A stretch of DNA of 64,000 nucleotides from Kitasatospora purpeofusca. GTDB taxonomy: Bacteria; Actinomycetota; Actinomycetes; Streptomycetales; Streptomycetaceae. The notes beneath the pieces were generated by a model. It was given only the letters and a program-made list of their open reading frames with translations. It searched no databases and was not told the DNA's origin. The position numbers were made by a program, and so were the translations under genes. Where the stretch lies: the NCBI RefSeq assembly GCF_000718025.1, contig NZ_JODS01000008.1, positions 1 to 64,000 on the forward strand, in the 5' to 3' direction. This document shows positions 1 through 7,367 of this stretch, one piece after another. How positions within the stretch are numbered: position 1 is the stretch's first letter; each line of letters begins with the position of its first letter.

Positions 1-231
1 CAGGGCCTCCTCGGCGATGCCGGAGGCGTAGGAGGCGCCGCCGCCGCCGTGCACGTGCAGGTCGACGAAGCCGGGCACGACGGTGTACCCGGCCAGGTCG
101 AGGTCGCCGGGGGTGGCGGTACCGCCGAGACCGGCGATCCGCTCGCCCTCGACGGCGAGGCGGTCGCCCTCGACCACGCCGCCGGGCAGGACCAGCCGGG
201 CGCCGGACAGTGCGAGTCGGTCCGCGGTCAC
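1..231 (-). CDS. nagA: N-acetylglucosamine-6-phosphate deacetylase, N-terminal part (cut by window edge)
   Basis: Only the first 77 codons lie in the window, read leftward from a GTG at 229-231. The fragment has the amidohydrolase start expected of NagA: a small beta-sandwich segment, then VVPGFVDLHVHGGGG, whose HxH pair belongs to the metal-binding site of this superfamily. NagA removes the acetyl group of GlcNAc-6-P in the cytoplasm to give GlcN-6-P. The start codon overlaps the stop of the upstream kinase gene (GTGA, 228-231), so the two are probably translationally coupled. The pairing with a ROK kinase makes NagA much more likely than another amidohydrolase such as a dihydroorotase. The catalytic C-terminal part cannot be judged. 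Confidence 0.85.
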   Translation of the reverse strand, partial: MTADRLALSGARLVLPGGVVEGDRLAVEGERIAGLGGTATPGDLDLAGYTVVPGFVDLHVHGGGGASYASGIAEEAL

Positions 232-1172
232 GCGGTCACCTCCATGGAGAGCAGATCCCAGGCGAGCAGGCCGGCGCCCAGCGACGCGGCGGTGTCTTTG
301 AGCATGGCGGGTACGACCTCGGGGGGCATCTGGAACGTCAGCCGCTCCGTGACCGCCGCCCGCAGGGGGGTGAAGAGGGTGTCCCCGGCCTCGGCCAGCC
401 CGCCGCCGACGATCACCCGGGACGGGTCGAGCAGGCTCTGGGCGAGCACGATGCCGTCGGCCAGGGCGTCCACCGCGCGCTGCCAGACCGCGACCGCGCG
501 CGGGTCCCCGGCGTCCACCGCGACGGCGCAGGATGCCGCGTCGGCGTCGGGGTCGCCCACGGCCTCGGCCCAGGCGCGGGAGACGGCGGAGGCGGAGGCG
601 AGGGTCTCCAGGCAGCCCCGGGCGCCGCAGCCGCAGGCGGGGCCGCCGGGGCGGACCACCACGTGGCCGATCTCGCCGCCGTAGCCGTGGGCGCCGGCCT
701 CGATCCGGCCGTCGATGCCGATGGCGCCGGCGATGCCGGTGCCGAGGGCGACGAAGAGGAAGCGGTCGACACCCCGGCCGGCCCCGAGCCGGCCCTCGGC
801 GAGACCGCCGGAGCGCACGTCGTGGCCGAGGGCGACCGGCATCGCGCCGTCCGGGCCGGCCAGGCGCCCGCCCAGCAGGGTGCGCAGGGGCAGGTCGCGC
901 CAGCCGAGGTTGGCGGAGAAGACCGCGATGCCCCGCTGTTCGTCGATCGTCCCCGGGACGGCGACTCCGGCCGCCAGGGGCGCGACGCCGAAGCGGGCGC
1001 GGCCTTCGTCCGCCAGATCGGCGGCGAAGTCGAGGATGGCGGCGACCACGGCGTCCGTGCCGTGTTCCCGCCCGGTCGGGCGTCGTGCTTCGAACAGCAC
1101 GGAGCCGTCCTGGGCGAGCAACGCGGCTTTCATGCCGGTGCCGCCAACATCGAGTGCGATGACGTGCTTCAC
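228..1172 (-). CDS. nagK: ROK-family sugar kinase, probable N-acetylglucosamine kinase
   Basis: A 314-residue ROK kinase. Residues 6-13 carry the phosphate loop DVGGTGMK; the likely catalytic Asp is D118 in GHDVRSGG; EIGH (H170) and CGCGARGCLE (180-189) form the ROK zinc site. There is no N-terminal helix-turn-helix, so it is an enzyme and not a NagC-type repressor. ROK kinases phosphorylate GlcNAc or glucose; the overlap with nagA argues for GlcNAc, giving GlcNAc-6-P, the NagA substrate. The reading frame stays open far upstream, but the protein family begins at the GTG at 1170-1172, preceded by a purine-rich GGGGGAC stretch. DasR-like sites lie just upstream, consistent with GlcNAc-responsive control. 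A plain glucokinase is the main alternative. Confidence 0.88.
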   Translation of the reverse strand: MKHVIALDVGGTGMKAALLAQDGSVLFEARRPTGREHGTDAVVAAILDFAADLADEGRARFGVAPLAAGVAVPGTIDEQRGIAVFSANLGWRDLPLRTLLGGRLAGPDGAMPVALGHDVRSGGLAEGRLGAGRGVDRFLFVALGTGIAGAIGIDGRIEAGAHGYGGEIGHVVVRPGGPACGCGARGCLETLASASAVSRAWAEAVGDPDADAASCAVAVDAGDPRAVAVWQRAVDALADGIVLAQSLLDPSRVIVGGGLAEAGDTLFTPLRAAVTERLTFQMPPEVVPAMLKDTAASLGAGLLAWDLLSMEVTA

Positions 1173-1200
1173 GGGGGACAGTTTCCCTCGGTCCGGTCTA

Positions 1201-1216
1201 AGAGGTCTAGTCCAGT
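1201..1216. promoter_or_regulatory. DasR-like operator (dre) 1, nagK promoter
   Basis: The segment AGAGGTCTAGTCCAGT matches about 12 of 16 positions of the DasR consensus (ACTGGTCTAGACCACT), with the central GGTCTAG intact. It lies 29 bases upstream of the nagK start, where DasR regulates nagKA in Streptomyces. Assignment is by motif similarity and context only. Confidence 0.6.
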
Positions 1217-1222
1217 TGTCGC

Positions 1223-1238
1223 ATTGGTCTGGTCCAAA
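1223..1238. promoter_or_regulatory. DasR-like operator (dre) 2, nagK promoter
   Basis: ATTGGTCTGGTCCAAA is an imperfect palindrome with TTGG and CCAA outer arms, matching about 11 of 16 dre positions. It sits one helical turn or so beyond site 1, giving a plausible tandem DasR binding region between nagK and the divergent lipoprotein gene. Confidence 0.55.
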
Positions 1239-1356
1239 GGGGTGAGCTTTGTCGCAGAAGTGTGCGGTGTGCGGCACTTTGCGCGGGCCGCCGGGTGAGT
1301 TGCCGGGAGGACGCGGGTGGGCAGGACCGGGCGTCCGGGAGGTCGGATTCGCGGAT

Positions 1357-1379
1357 TTTGTTGCGCGGTGTGCAACAAA
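1357..1379. promoter_or_regulatory. Inverted repeat upstream of sugar-binding lipoprotein gene
   Basis: TTTGTTGC and GCAACAAA (8-base perfect arms, 7-base spacer) form an AT-richer dyad in a GC-rich region. It lies about 155 bases upstream of the lipoprotein start and does not resemble the dre consensus. It may be an operator of a second sugar regulator; no protein can be assigned. The rest of 1173-1532 shows no gene. Confidence 0.4.
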
Positions 1380-1532
1380 TCCCGCACTTCGATAACTACC
1401 CGGCCTTCGGGGGCCGGAGGTCTGGACCACCGCATGCCCGGTTTGGCACCCTTGCGGCCTCCCCCCGGCCGGATCTCCCCCTGATCCGGTCCGTTCCCCC
1501 TCAGCAGGATCCCCCCGAAGGCGGTACCCGCG

Positions 1533-2816
1533 TTGGACAGGCGCGCCCAGGTCCCCACCCGGTTGTTCGGCGTTTCGATGGCCGGCGCCCTGGCCGGAGC
1601 CCTCGTGCTCACCGGCTGCGGCGGCCAGGACAACGGTCCGGTCACCCTCCGGCTGGTGGCGGCCGACTACGGCGAGAGTGCGGACACCAGCTCCAAGCTG
1701 TACTGGGACGACGTCGCCCGCCGCTTCGAGACCGCCAACCCGGGCATCAAGGTGGACGTCGAGGTGGCGAGCTGGACCGACATCGGCAAGCGGGTCGACG
1801 AGCTGGTCAGGACCGGCAAGTCCCCCGACCTGCTGCAGACCGGCGGCTTCGCCGACCAGGCCGCCGCGGACCGGCTGTACAACGCCTCGGACGTGCTCTC
1901 GCTGGAGACCCAGGCGAACATCATGGAGTCGTTCTCGCACGCCGGGCAGGTGCTCGGCACGCAGTACGGCATCCCGTTCGTCTCCTCCTCCCGGGTGCTC
2001 TTCTACAACAAGGCGATCTTCCAGAAGGCGGGCATCGCCCAGCCGCCGACCACCTGGAACGAGCTCAGGGCGGCCGCCGAGAAGATCAAGGCCAAGGTCC
2101 CGGGCGTCACCCCGTACGGGCTGCCGCTGGGACCCGAGGAGGCGCCGGCCGAGTCGATGCTCTGGACGCTGAGCGGCGGCGGCAGCCTCTCCGACGACGT
2201 CGGCAACTACACCATCGACAGCGACAAGAACCAGGCCACCTTCAACTGGCTGCGGACCAACCTGGTCGCCACGGGCCTGACCTACCCCGAGCCCGGGAAG
2301 ATGAACCGCACCCCGGTGTACAGCGACTTCGCGGCCGGCAAGGTGGCGATGCTCAACGGCCACCCGACGCTGCTGCGGATGGCCACCAACGGCAAGATCG
2401 ACTTCGGTACGGCCCCGATCCCCAAGAAGGACGGCCTGGCGAAGACCGGCAGCCTCGGGGTGGCCGACTGGATGATGGCGTTCAAGGCCAACGGGCACAA
2501 GAACGAGATCCGCCGCTTCCTCTCCTTCGTCTACAACAAGGAGAACCAGCTCAAGTTCGACGAGACCTACAACCTGCTGCCGGTCACCCAGGACGCGTTC
2601 GACGCCATGACCGCGGATCCGAAGCACGCGGACCTCAAGCAGTTCGCGGCCGGGCTCGGCAACGCGAGCTTCTACCCCTTCGGCGACCCGGCCTGGGCCG
2701 AGGTCTCCAACCGGATCAAGACCGGCATCGGGGCGGCGGCGACCGCCGAGCCCAAGCCGGTGCTGGAGGACCTCCAGCAGGCGGCGGTGAAGGAGGCGGC
2801 CCGGATCCGCAAGTGA
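1533..2816 (+). CDS. Extracellular sugar-binding lipoprotein (ABC importer family 1)
   Basis: A 427-residue solute-binding protein. It has a charged n-region (MDRRAQ), a hydrophobic segment and a lipobox LTGC with the lipid-modified cysteine at residue 29; the mature part resembles family 1 sugar-binding proteins (an ETANPGIKVDVE stretch, then PTTWNELRAAAEKI). It would sit on the outer face of the membrane and hand a sugar to an ABC permease. The TTG at 1533 is chosen because it supplies the positive n-region; an ATG at 1578 would lose it. No permease or ATPase gene lies nearby, so it is an orphan binding protein and may use the shared MsiK ATPase with permeases encoded elsewhere. Divergence from nagK suggests an amino-sugar or chito-oligosaccharide ligand; the ligand is inferred. 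Confidence 0.85.
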   Translation: MDRRAQVPTRLFGVSMAGALAGALVLTGCGGQDNGPVTLRLVAADYGESADTSSKLYWDDVARRFETANPGIKVDVEVASWTDIGKRVDELVRTGKSPDLLQTGGFADQAAADRLYNASDVLSLETQANIMESFSHAGQVLGTQYGIPFVSSSRVLFYNKAIFQKAGIAQPPTTWNELRAAAEKIKAKVPGVTPYGLPLGPEEAPAESMLWTLSGGGSLSDDVGNYTIDSDKNQATFNWLRTNLVATGLTYPEPGKMNRTPVYSDFAAGKVAMLNGHPTLLRMATNGKIDFGTAPIPKKDGLAKTGSLGVADWMMAFKANGHKNEIRRFLSFVYNKENQLKFDETYNLLPVTQDAFDAMTADPKHADLKQFAAGLGNASFYPFGDPAWAEVSNRIKTGIGAAATAEPKPVLEDLQQAAVKEAARIRK

Positions 2817-2874
2817 TCCGGGCCCGGCCGGCGGGGGTCGGCGGCGGGTGATCGCGGCCCGTGGGCGAGCGCGG

Positions 2875-3225
2875 TCAGTAGGTGATCGCGTAGACCTTGC
2901 GGAGCGTCTCCCGCACGGTCCAGGTGGTGCGGTCGCCCTCCTGGAACACCCCGGCGACACCCGGGCCGAGCTCCAGCACCGGGCCGCCGTCGACCACGAC
3001 GGTGGCCCGGCCGCTCAGCACCACGAAGACCTCCGCCGCCTCGGTGTCGGTGACCACGCCCGGGGTGATCTGCCAGATGCCCGACTCGCCGGAGGCGGAC
3101 TCGGAGAGCACCAGGCCGGACACCTCGGGAGTGCCGGAGACGATCTGGGCCGGGTCGAGCGGGTCGGGCTCGAGCTCGGCGCTCGGGACGTGCAGGGCGA
3201 AGGCGGCGGTCGGGATGCTGGTCAT
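2875..3225 (-). CDS. Small cupin-domain protein
   Basis: A 116-residue protein made almost entirely of one cupin barrel. The sequence ITPGVVTDTEAAEVFVVLSG followed by an ELGPGVAGVFQEGDRTTW turn fits the two-motif cupin pattern of the ureidoglycine-hydrolase-like Cupin_3 group (usually about 110-120 residues). The classic HxH pair of motif 1 is missing here, so metal-dependent catalysis is doubtful and a binding or sensor role is possible. It begins at the ATG at 3223-3225. It is transcribed toward the lipoprotein gene and ends 58 bases from it, convergent. No substrate can be assigned. Confidence 0.7.
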   Translation of the reverse strand: MTSIPTAAFALHVPSAELEPDPLDPAQIVSGTPEVSGLVLSESASGESGIWQITPGVVTDTEAAEVFVVLSGRATVVVDGGPVLELGPGVAGVFQEGDRTTWTVRETLRKVYAITY

Positions 3226-3329
3226 GGGGCCGACGCTAGTCGGCGGACCGGGGCGGCGCAGCGGGCAGGGTGTGTCGGGTCCGCGGGGGAGAATGACACT
3301 CCGTAGTGATGGGCGGAGGTGGGCCCCGG

Positions 3330-3638
3330 ATGGGCGCGGACGAGGAAGCGGAGCTCCCGGAACCGGAGCGGACGGACGGTCCGGAGCAGCAGCAGGCCGA
3401 GCCGGCCGGACCGGCCGGGCTGGATGCCAGGGACCGGGCCGTGCTGGCGCTGGAGGCCCGGAGCTGGCGGACGGCCGGCGCCAAGGAGCGGGCCGTCCGG
3501 GAGGAGCTGGGGCTCTCCAGCACCCGGTACTACCAGCTGTTGAACGGGCTGCTGGACCGTCCGGAGGCGCTGGCGCATGCCCCGGTGCTGGTCAACCGGC
3601 TGCGCCGGGTCCGCGACGCCCGCCGGGCGGCCCGGTAG
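3330..3638 (+). CDS. DUF3263 family protein
   Basis: A 102-residue acidic-then-basic protein. The C-terminal half (LDARDRAVLALEARSW, then AKERAVREELGLSSTRYYQL and a LVNRLRRVRDARR tail) is the DUF3263 domain, a short helix-turn-helix-like fold found across actinobacteria, often near trehalose genes. The start is taken as the ATG at 3330 because GGAGG (3315-3319) stands 10 bases before it; adjacent GTG and ATG codons at 3306/3309 have no such site. The N-terminal 30 residues are Glu/Pro-rich and probably disordered. It lies 66 bases before the otsB-like gene on the same strand. Function unknown; DNA binding is possible from the helix-turn-helix look. Confidence 0.75.
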   Translation: MGADEEAELPEPERTDGPEQQQAEPAGPAGLDARDRAVLALEARSWRTAGAKERAVREELGLSSTRYYQLLNGLLDRPEALAHAPVLVNRLRRVRDARRAAR

Positions 3639-3704
3639 ATGTCACCCGCGGCGCGGGCCCGGCCCGACCGATTGCCCCCGCCCGGGCTGGGTACGTTGCC
3701 GGGC

Positions 3705-4556
3705 ATGGGCCTTTCCGACATTGCGCGACCGCTGACGGACGCCGGACGCACGGGGCTGGCGGCGCTGCTCGCCGCACCTCGTGACGCCGTGATCGCCCTC
3801 GACTTCGACGGGACGCTCGCCCCGATCGTCCCCGACCCGGACCGGGCCAGGGCGGACCCGGGCGTGGCACCCGCGCTGCGCGCGCTGGCGCCCCGGGTCG
3901 GCGCGGTCGCGGTGGTGACCGGCCGGCCGGCCGCCCTGGCGGTGGAGTACGGCGGGCTGGCCGGGATCGACGGGGTGGTGGTGCTCGGCCACTACGGCGC
4001 CGAGCGCTGGGAGGACGGCCGGCTGACCGCGCCGCCGCCGCACCCGGGCGTGGCCGCGGTGCGGGCGGAGCTGGCGGAGCGGCTGGCGGCGCTGGGCGCG
4101 CCCGAGGGCACCTGGGTGGAGGACAAGGGCCGCTCGGTGGCCGTGCACACCCGGCGGACGGCGGACCCGACGGCCGCGTTCGAGCTGCTGCGGGCGCCGA
4201 TGGAGCGGCTGGCGGCCGAGCACGGGCTGGTGGTGGAGCCGGGCCGGCTGGTGCTGGAGCTGCGGCCGCCGGGCGTGGACAAGGGGGCGGCGCTGACCGG
4301 GCTGCTGCGCGAGCGCGGGGCCCGTTCGGTGCTCTACGCGGGCGACGACCTGGGGGACGTGCCGGCCTTCGCGGCGGTGGAGGGCCTGCGGCCGGAGGGC
4401 CTGGCCGGGCTGCTGGTGTGCAGCGGCGCGGTCGGGGACGCGCCGGTGCGCGAGCTCGCCGACCGGGCGGACCTGGTGGTCCCGGGCCCGGCCGGCGTGG
4501 TGGAACTGCTGGTCGCGCTGGGGGAGGAGCTCAGCCGCCCGGCCGCAGGGCGTTGA
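3705..4556 (+). CDS. otsB: Trehalose-6-phosphate phosphatase-like HAD enzyme
   Basis: A 283-residue HAD-IIB phosphatase. Motif I is LDFDGTLAP (nucleophile D33, acid/base D35), K193 in VDKGAAL fits motif III and GDDLGD (213-218) is motif IV, as in trehalose-6-phosphate phosphatases. The reaction expected is trehalose-6-P to trehalose plus phosphate in the cytoplasm. The ATG at 3705 is preferred over an in-frame ATG at 3639 that would add 22 Pro/Arg-rich residues typical of noncoding read-through. The gene runs head-on into the glycosyltransferase gene, their 3' ends overlapping by 26 bases, so they are not one operon despite the linked chemistry. With gpgS nearby, dephosphorylation of glucosyl-3-phosphoglycerate is an untested alternative. 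Confidence 0.85.
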   Translation: MGLSDIARPLTDAGRTGLAALLAAPRDAVIALDFDGTLAPIVPDPDRARADPGVAPALRALAPRVGAVAVVTGRPAALAVEYGGLAGIDGVVVLGHYGAERWEDGRLTAPPPHPGVAAVRAELAERLAALGAPEGTWVEDKGRSVAVHTRRTADPTAAFELLRAPMERLAAEHGLVVEPGRLVLELRPPGVDKGAALTGLLRERGARSVLYAGDDLGDVPAFAAVEGLRPEGLAGLLVCSGAVGDAPVRELADRADLVVPGPAGVVELLVALGEELSRPAAGR

Positions 4557-6009
4557 GCTGGTCCAGGAACCACTGCTGCGGCGGCAGCGCCGTCGCCGCG
4601 GCGGCCAGCCGCTTGGTGCGGTCGGCCCGCTCGTCGGCCGGCATGGTGAGCCCGGCGTGCAGCGCCTCGGCGGTGGCCACGATGTCGTAGGGGTTGACGC
4701 TCAGCGCGTCCTGGCCGAGCTCGGCGTGCGCGCCGGCCTCCCGGGAGAGCACGAGCGCGCACCCCTGGTCGGAGACCACCGGGACCTCCTTGGCGACGAG
4801 GTTCATGCCGTCCCGGATCGGGTTGACCAGGGCCACGTCGGCCAGCCGGTAGGCGGCCAGCGAGCGCGGGAAGTCGTCGTCGACGTGGAGGACCAGCGGC
4901 CGCCAGTCCGGGGTGCCGAACTCCTCCTCGATCTCGGCGGCGAGCGCCCGCACCTGGTCGGTGTAGGCCCGGTACTCGGCGAGGTCGGTGCGGGACGGGT
5001 AGGCGAAGGCGATGTGGACCACCCGGTCGTGCCACTCCGGGCGGGTGCGCAGCAGGTGCCGGTAGGCCAGGAAGCCGCGGACGATGTTCTTGCTCAGCTC
5101 GGTGCGGTCGACCCGGACGACGGTGCGGCGCTCGCCCACGGTCGCGCGCAGGGTGGCGAGCCGCTCGTCGACGTCCGGCCGGTGGGCCCGCTCGCGCAGG
5201 AAGTCGGCGTCGGCGCCGAGGCCGTGCACGCCGAGGGCGGTGGTGCGGCCCGCGTGCGTCACGGTGAGCGCCTCGCGGTCGACCTCCGCGCCGAGGTACC
5301 GCTCGCAGCAGTCGGCGAAGGCGAGTGCCCAGCGGCGGGTCAGGAAACCCGCCCGGTCGGCGCCGAGGATGCCGGTGAGGACGGCCTCGGCGATGTCGTC
5401 GGGCAGTAGCCGCAGGTACTCGGGCGGCGCCCAGGGGGTGTGCGAGAAGTGGCCGATCCGCAGATCGGGGCGGGCGGCGCGGAGCAGCTCCGGGACGAGC
5501 GAGAGGTGGTAGTCCTGCACCAGCACGGCGGCCCCGGGGGCGGCCTCGGCGGCTAGGGCCTCGGCGAAGGCCGTGTTGTACGCGAGGTAGGCCTCCCACT
5601 CGGTGCGGAAGCCGGCGTCGAAGACGGGAGCGGTCGGGGTGTTCCAGAGCAGGTGGTGGACGAACCAGAGGGTCGAGTTGGCGATGCCGTTGTAGGCGCG
5701 GGCGAAGGTCTCCGGGTCGATGCCGAGCATCCGGACGGCCTGGCCGCCGACGTCGTGGCCGGCCCGGTCGAGCCGGCCGTCCGGGGCCTCGCGGGCGGCC
5801 CTGCGGTCGGCGTCGGAGAGGGCGGCGCAGACCCAGACGGCGTCCGGGTCGTCGATCGCGGACAGCCCGGAGACCAGTCCGCCACCGCCTCTGCGGAGGG
5901 TCAGTGTGCCGTCGTCAGCGGTGCCGAAGGAGACCGGCCCCCGGTTGGACGCCACCAGTACCGCGGCGGCGCCGGTCGGATTCGAACGCTCGGTCGTGAG
6001 ATCACCCAT
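4531..6009 (-). CDS. otsA: GT20 glycosyltransferase, OtsA-like (trehalose-6-phosphate synthase family, divergent)
   Basis: A 492-residue GT20 enzyme. Visible family features are LVASNRGPVSF near residues 18-28, the glycine loop RRGGGGLVSGL (39-49), VQDYHLSLVP, and RDGMNLVAKE near the C-terminal nucleotide-sugar site. Two blocks differ from classical OtsA: the loop after QDYH reads FSHTPWAPPEY instead of the usual HTPFP, and the diphosphate-binding segment reads RVDRTELSKNI, placing Arg and Lys eight apart where E. coli OtsA has RLDYSK, five apart. This places it in an actinobacterial subgroup that includes pseudo-glycosyltransferases such as VldE. It probably makes trehalose-6-P or a related glucoside phosphate from a nucleotide sugar. 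It follows gpgS by 47 bases as a likely operon. The acceptor should be treated as unproven. Confidence 0.78.
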   Translation of the reverse strand: MGDLTTERSNPTGAAAVLVASNRGPVSFGTADDGTLTLRRGGGGLVSGLSAIDDPDAVWVCAALSDADRRAAREAPDGRLDRAGHDVGGQAVRMLGIDPETFARAYNGIANSTLWFVHHLLWNTPTAPVFDAGFRTEWEAYLAYNTAFAEALAAEAAPGAAVLVQDYHLSLVPELLRAARPDLRIGHFSHTPWAPPEYLRLLPDDIAEAVLTGILGADRAGFLTRRWALAFADCCERYLGAEVDREALTVTHAGRTTALGVHGLGADADFLRERAHRPDVDERLATLRATVGERRTVVRVDRTELSKNIVRGFLAYRHLLRTRPEWHDRVVHIAFAYPSRTDLAEYRAYTDQVRALAAEIEEEFGTPDWRPLVLHVDDDFPRSLAAYRLADVALVNPIRDGMNLVAKEVPVVSDQGCALVLSREAGAHAELGQDALSVNPYDIVATAEALHAGLTMPADERADRTKRLAAAATALPPQQWFLDQLNALRPGG

Positions 6010-6056
6010 GGTTGGTTCGTTGCCGGGGGTCCGGGGCGGCAAACCCCCGGGACCGG

Positions 6057-7067
6057 TCATCGGCGTCGGGTGGCGTACTCGGGCACGGTGTGCATCGGCG
6101 GCCGCTCGGTCGCGGTGACCGGGTGGGTGTGGGCGGTGAAGGCGCGGGTCAGCGGGTCGCGGGTGAACTGGGTGAGCAGTGGGCGGACCAAGTCGGCGGA
6201 GGCCTTCAGCCGGTGGGTGCGGTCCAGTCTCTCCAGCGCGGTGCGGTAGATGGTGGCCGCCATCCGGCCGAGTGCCTGGGCGTCCTGGTGCCGGTGGTGG
6301 CGGATGCCGACGTCCACCTGTGCGAGCGCGTCCAGTCCGGCCGTCTCCAGGGCGTCGACGAGCAGGCCGAGCTCGACGCCGTAGCCGGTGGGGAAGGGCA
6401 GCCGTTCGAGCAGGGAGCGGCGGGCCGCGTACTCGCCGCCGAGCGGCTGGACGAAACCGGCGAGTTCCGGCCAGTGCAGGTTGAGCAGCGGACGGGCGAC
6501 CAGTTCGGTGACCCGGCCGCCGCCGGCCGGCACCACCGCGCCGTCGGTCTCCAGCGGCCGGTCGTACATGGCCTTGACCAGCTGGATGTCCGGCTCGGTG
6601 AGCAGCGGGCCGAGGATGCCGGAGACCAGGGCGGGGTCGAACTCGCGCAGGTCGGCGTCCACGAAGCAGACGATCTCGCCGTGGGTGACCAGCAGCGAAC
6701 GCCACAGCACCTCGCCCTTGCCGGGGGCGGCGGGCAGCCGGGGCAGGACGGCGTCCCGGTGGACGACGGTGGCCCCGGCCTCGGCGGCGACCTCGGCGGT
6801 GCCGTCGACGGAGCCGGAGTCGACCACCACCAGCTCGTCCACCAGCGGGAGTCGCTCCATCAGCTCCCGCCGGATGACCCGGACGATCTCGCCGACGGTG
6901 GCCTCCTCGTCCAGGGCGGGCAGGACGACGCTGACGGTGCCCGCCGGGCCGAGGGCGCGCTTGGCGGCCGGGAGGGTGTGAACCGGTCGGTCGGCCGCGG
7001 TCCACGAGCGCCGGCGCAGCCAGGACGCGGTCTCGGGGAGGAGCGCGGGGGTCGGTTCGGCGGGCAC
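6057..7067 (-). CDS. gpgS: Glucosyl-3-phosphoglycerate synthase
   Basis: A 336-residue GT-A fold glycosyltransferase of the GT81 type. It has VVLPALDEEATVGEIVRVI (Rossmann start), VVDSGSVDGT, the metal/nucleotide motif CFVDADL, and the acceptor-side block PLGGEYAARRSLLERLPFP followed by GYGVELGLLVD, all characteristic of GpgS. The enzyme transfers glucose from UDP- or GDP-glucose to 3-phosphoglycerate, the first step to glucosylglycerate, a compatible solute and precursor of methylglucose polysaccharides. Start is the GTG at 7065-7067 with GAGGAGAG just upstream. It is the first gene of a two-gene unit with the OtsA-like enzyme and is divergent from the riboswitch-thrC transcript. No histidine-phosphatase-type GpgP is seen here. 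Confidence 0.88.
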   Translation of the reverse strand: MPAEPTPALLPETASWLRRRSWTAADRPVHTLPAAKRALGPAGTVSVVLPALDEEATVGEIVRVIRRELMERLPLVDELVVVDSGSVDGTAEVAAEAGATVVHRDAVLPRLPAAPGKGEVLWRSLLVTHGEIVCFVDADLREFDPALVSGILGPLLTEPDIQLVKAMYDRPLETDGAVVPAGGGRVTELVARPLLNLHWPELAGFVQPLGGEYAARRSLLERLPFPTGYGVELGLLVDALETAGLDALAQVDVGIRHHRHQDAQALGRMAATIYRTALERLDRTHRLKASADLVRPLLTQFTRDPLTRAFTAHTHPVTATERPPMHTVPEYATRRR

Positions 7068-7219
7068 TGTGCTCTCCTCGACGGGATCGGTTGGGACGGG
7101 TCATCTCGCGTGGCGGACGGTCGGGTTCGGGACCGATGCCTTCGGATACAGTCTTCGTACAGCGATCGGACCTTCGCACGCCGGGGTCGCCGCTGAGCAC
7201 AACCCACAACTTCACAGAG

Positions 7220-7347
7220 CTCATCCAGAGGGACTGAGGGAACGGCCCGTTGACGTCCCGGCAACCTTCTCGCACGGCTGGCTTCACGCCCCGGCGGGAC
7301 AGGTGCCAATTCCGGCCCGGGCGCGACCGCGTCACGGGGAAGATGAG
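7220..7347 (+). ncRNA. SAM riboswitch (S-box, SAM-I/IV clan) leading thrC
   Basis: The leader carries the conserved S-box core in order: closing helix CTCATC (7220-7225) pairing with GATGAG (7342-7347); AGAGGGACTGAGGGAACGG; the CCCGGCAACC block around 7255-7266; and GGTGCCAATTCCGG near 7300. These are the segments that build the SAM pocket. A possible promoter -10 (TACAGT, 7147-7152) lies suitably upstream. The 3' strand of the closing helix runs directly into GAGGAGAG, the purine tract that could serve as the thrC ribosome site (ATG at 7368), so SAM binding would be expected to limit translation. No U-tract terminator is visible, which favours translational control. Confidence 0.87.
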
Positions 7348-7367
7348 GAGAGAGGCCTCCGCCCATC

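Noticed and set aside
228..2960. Open 910-codon reading frame extending nagK upstream on the minus strand
   Set aside because: Residues beyond 1172 are antisense to the lipoprotein gene and low-complexity; the ROK family begins at the GTG at 1172.
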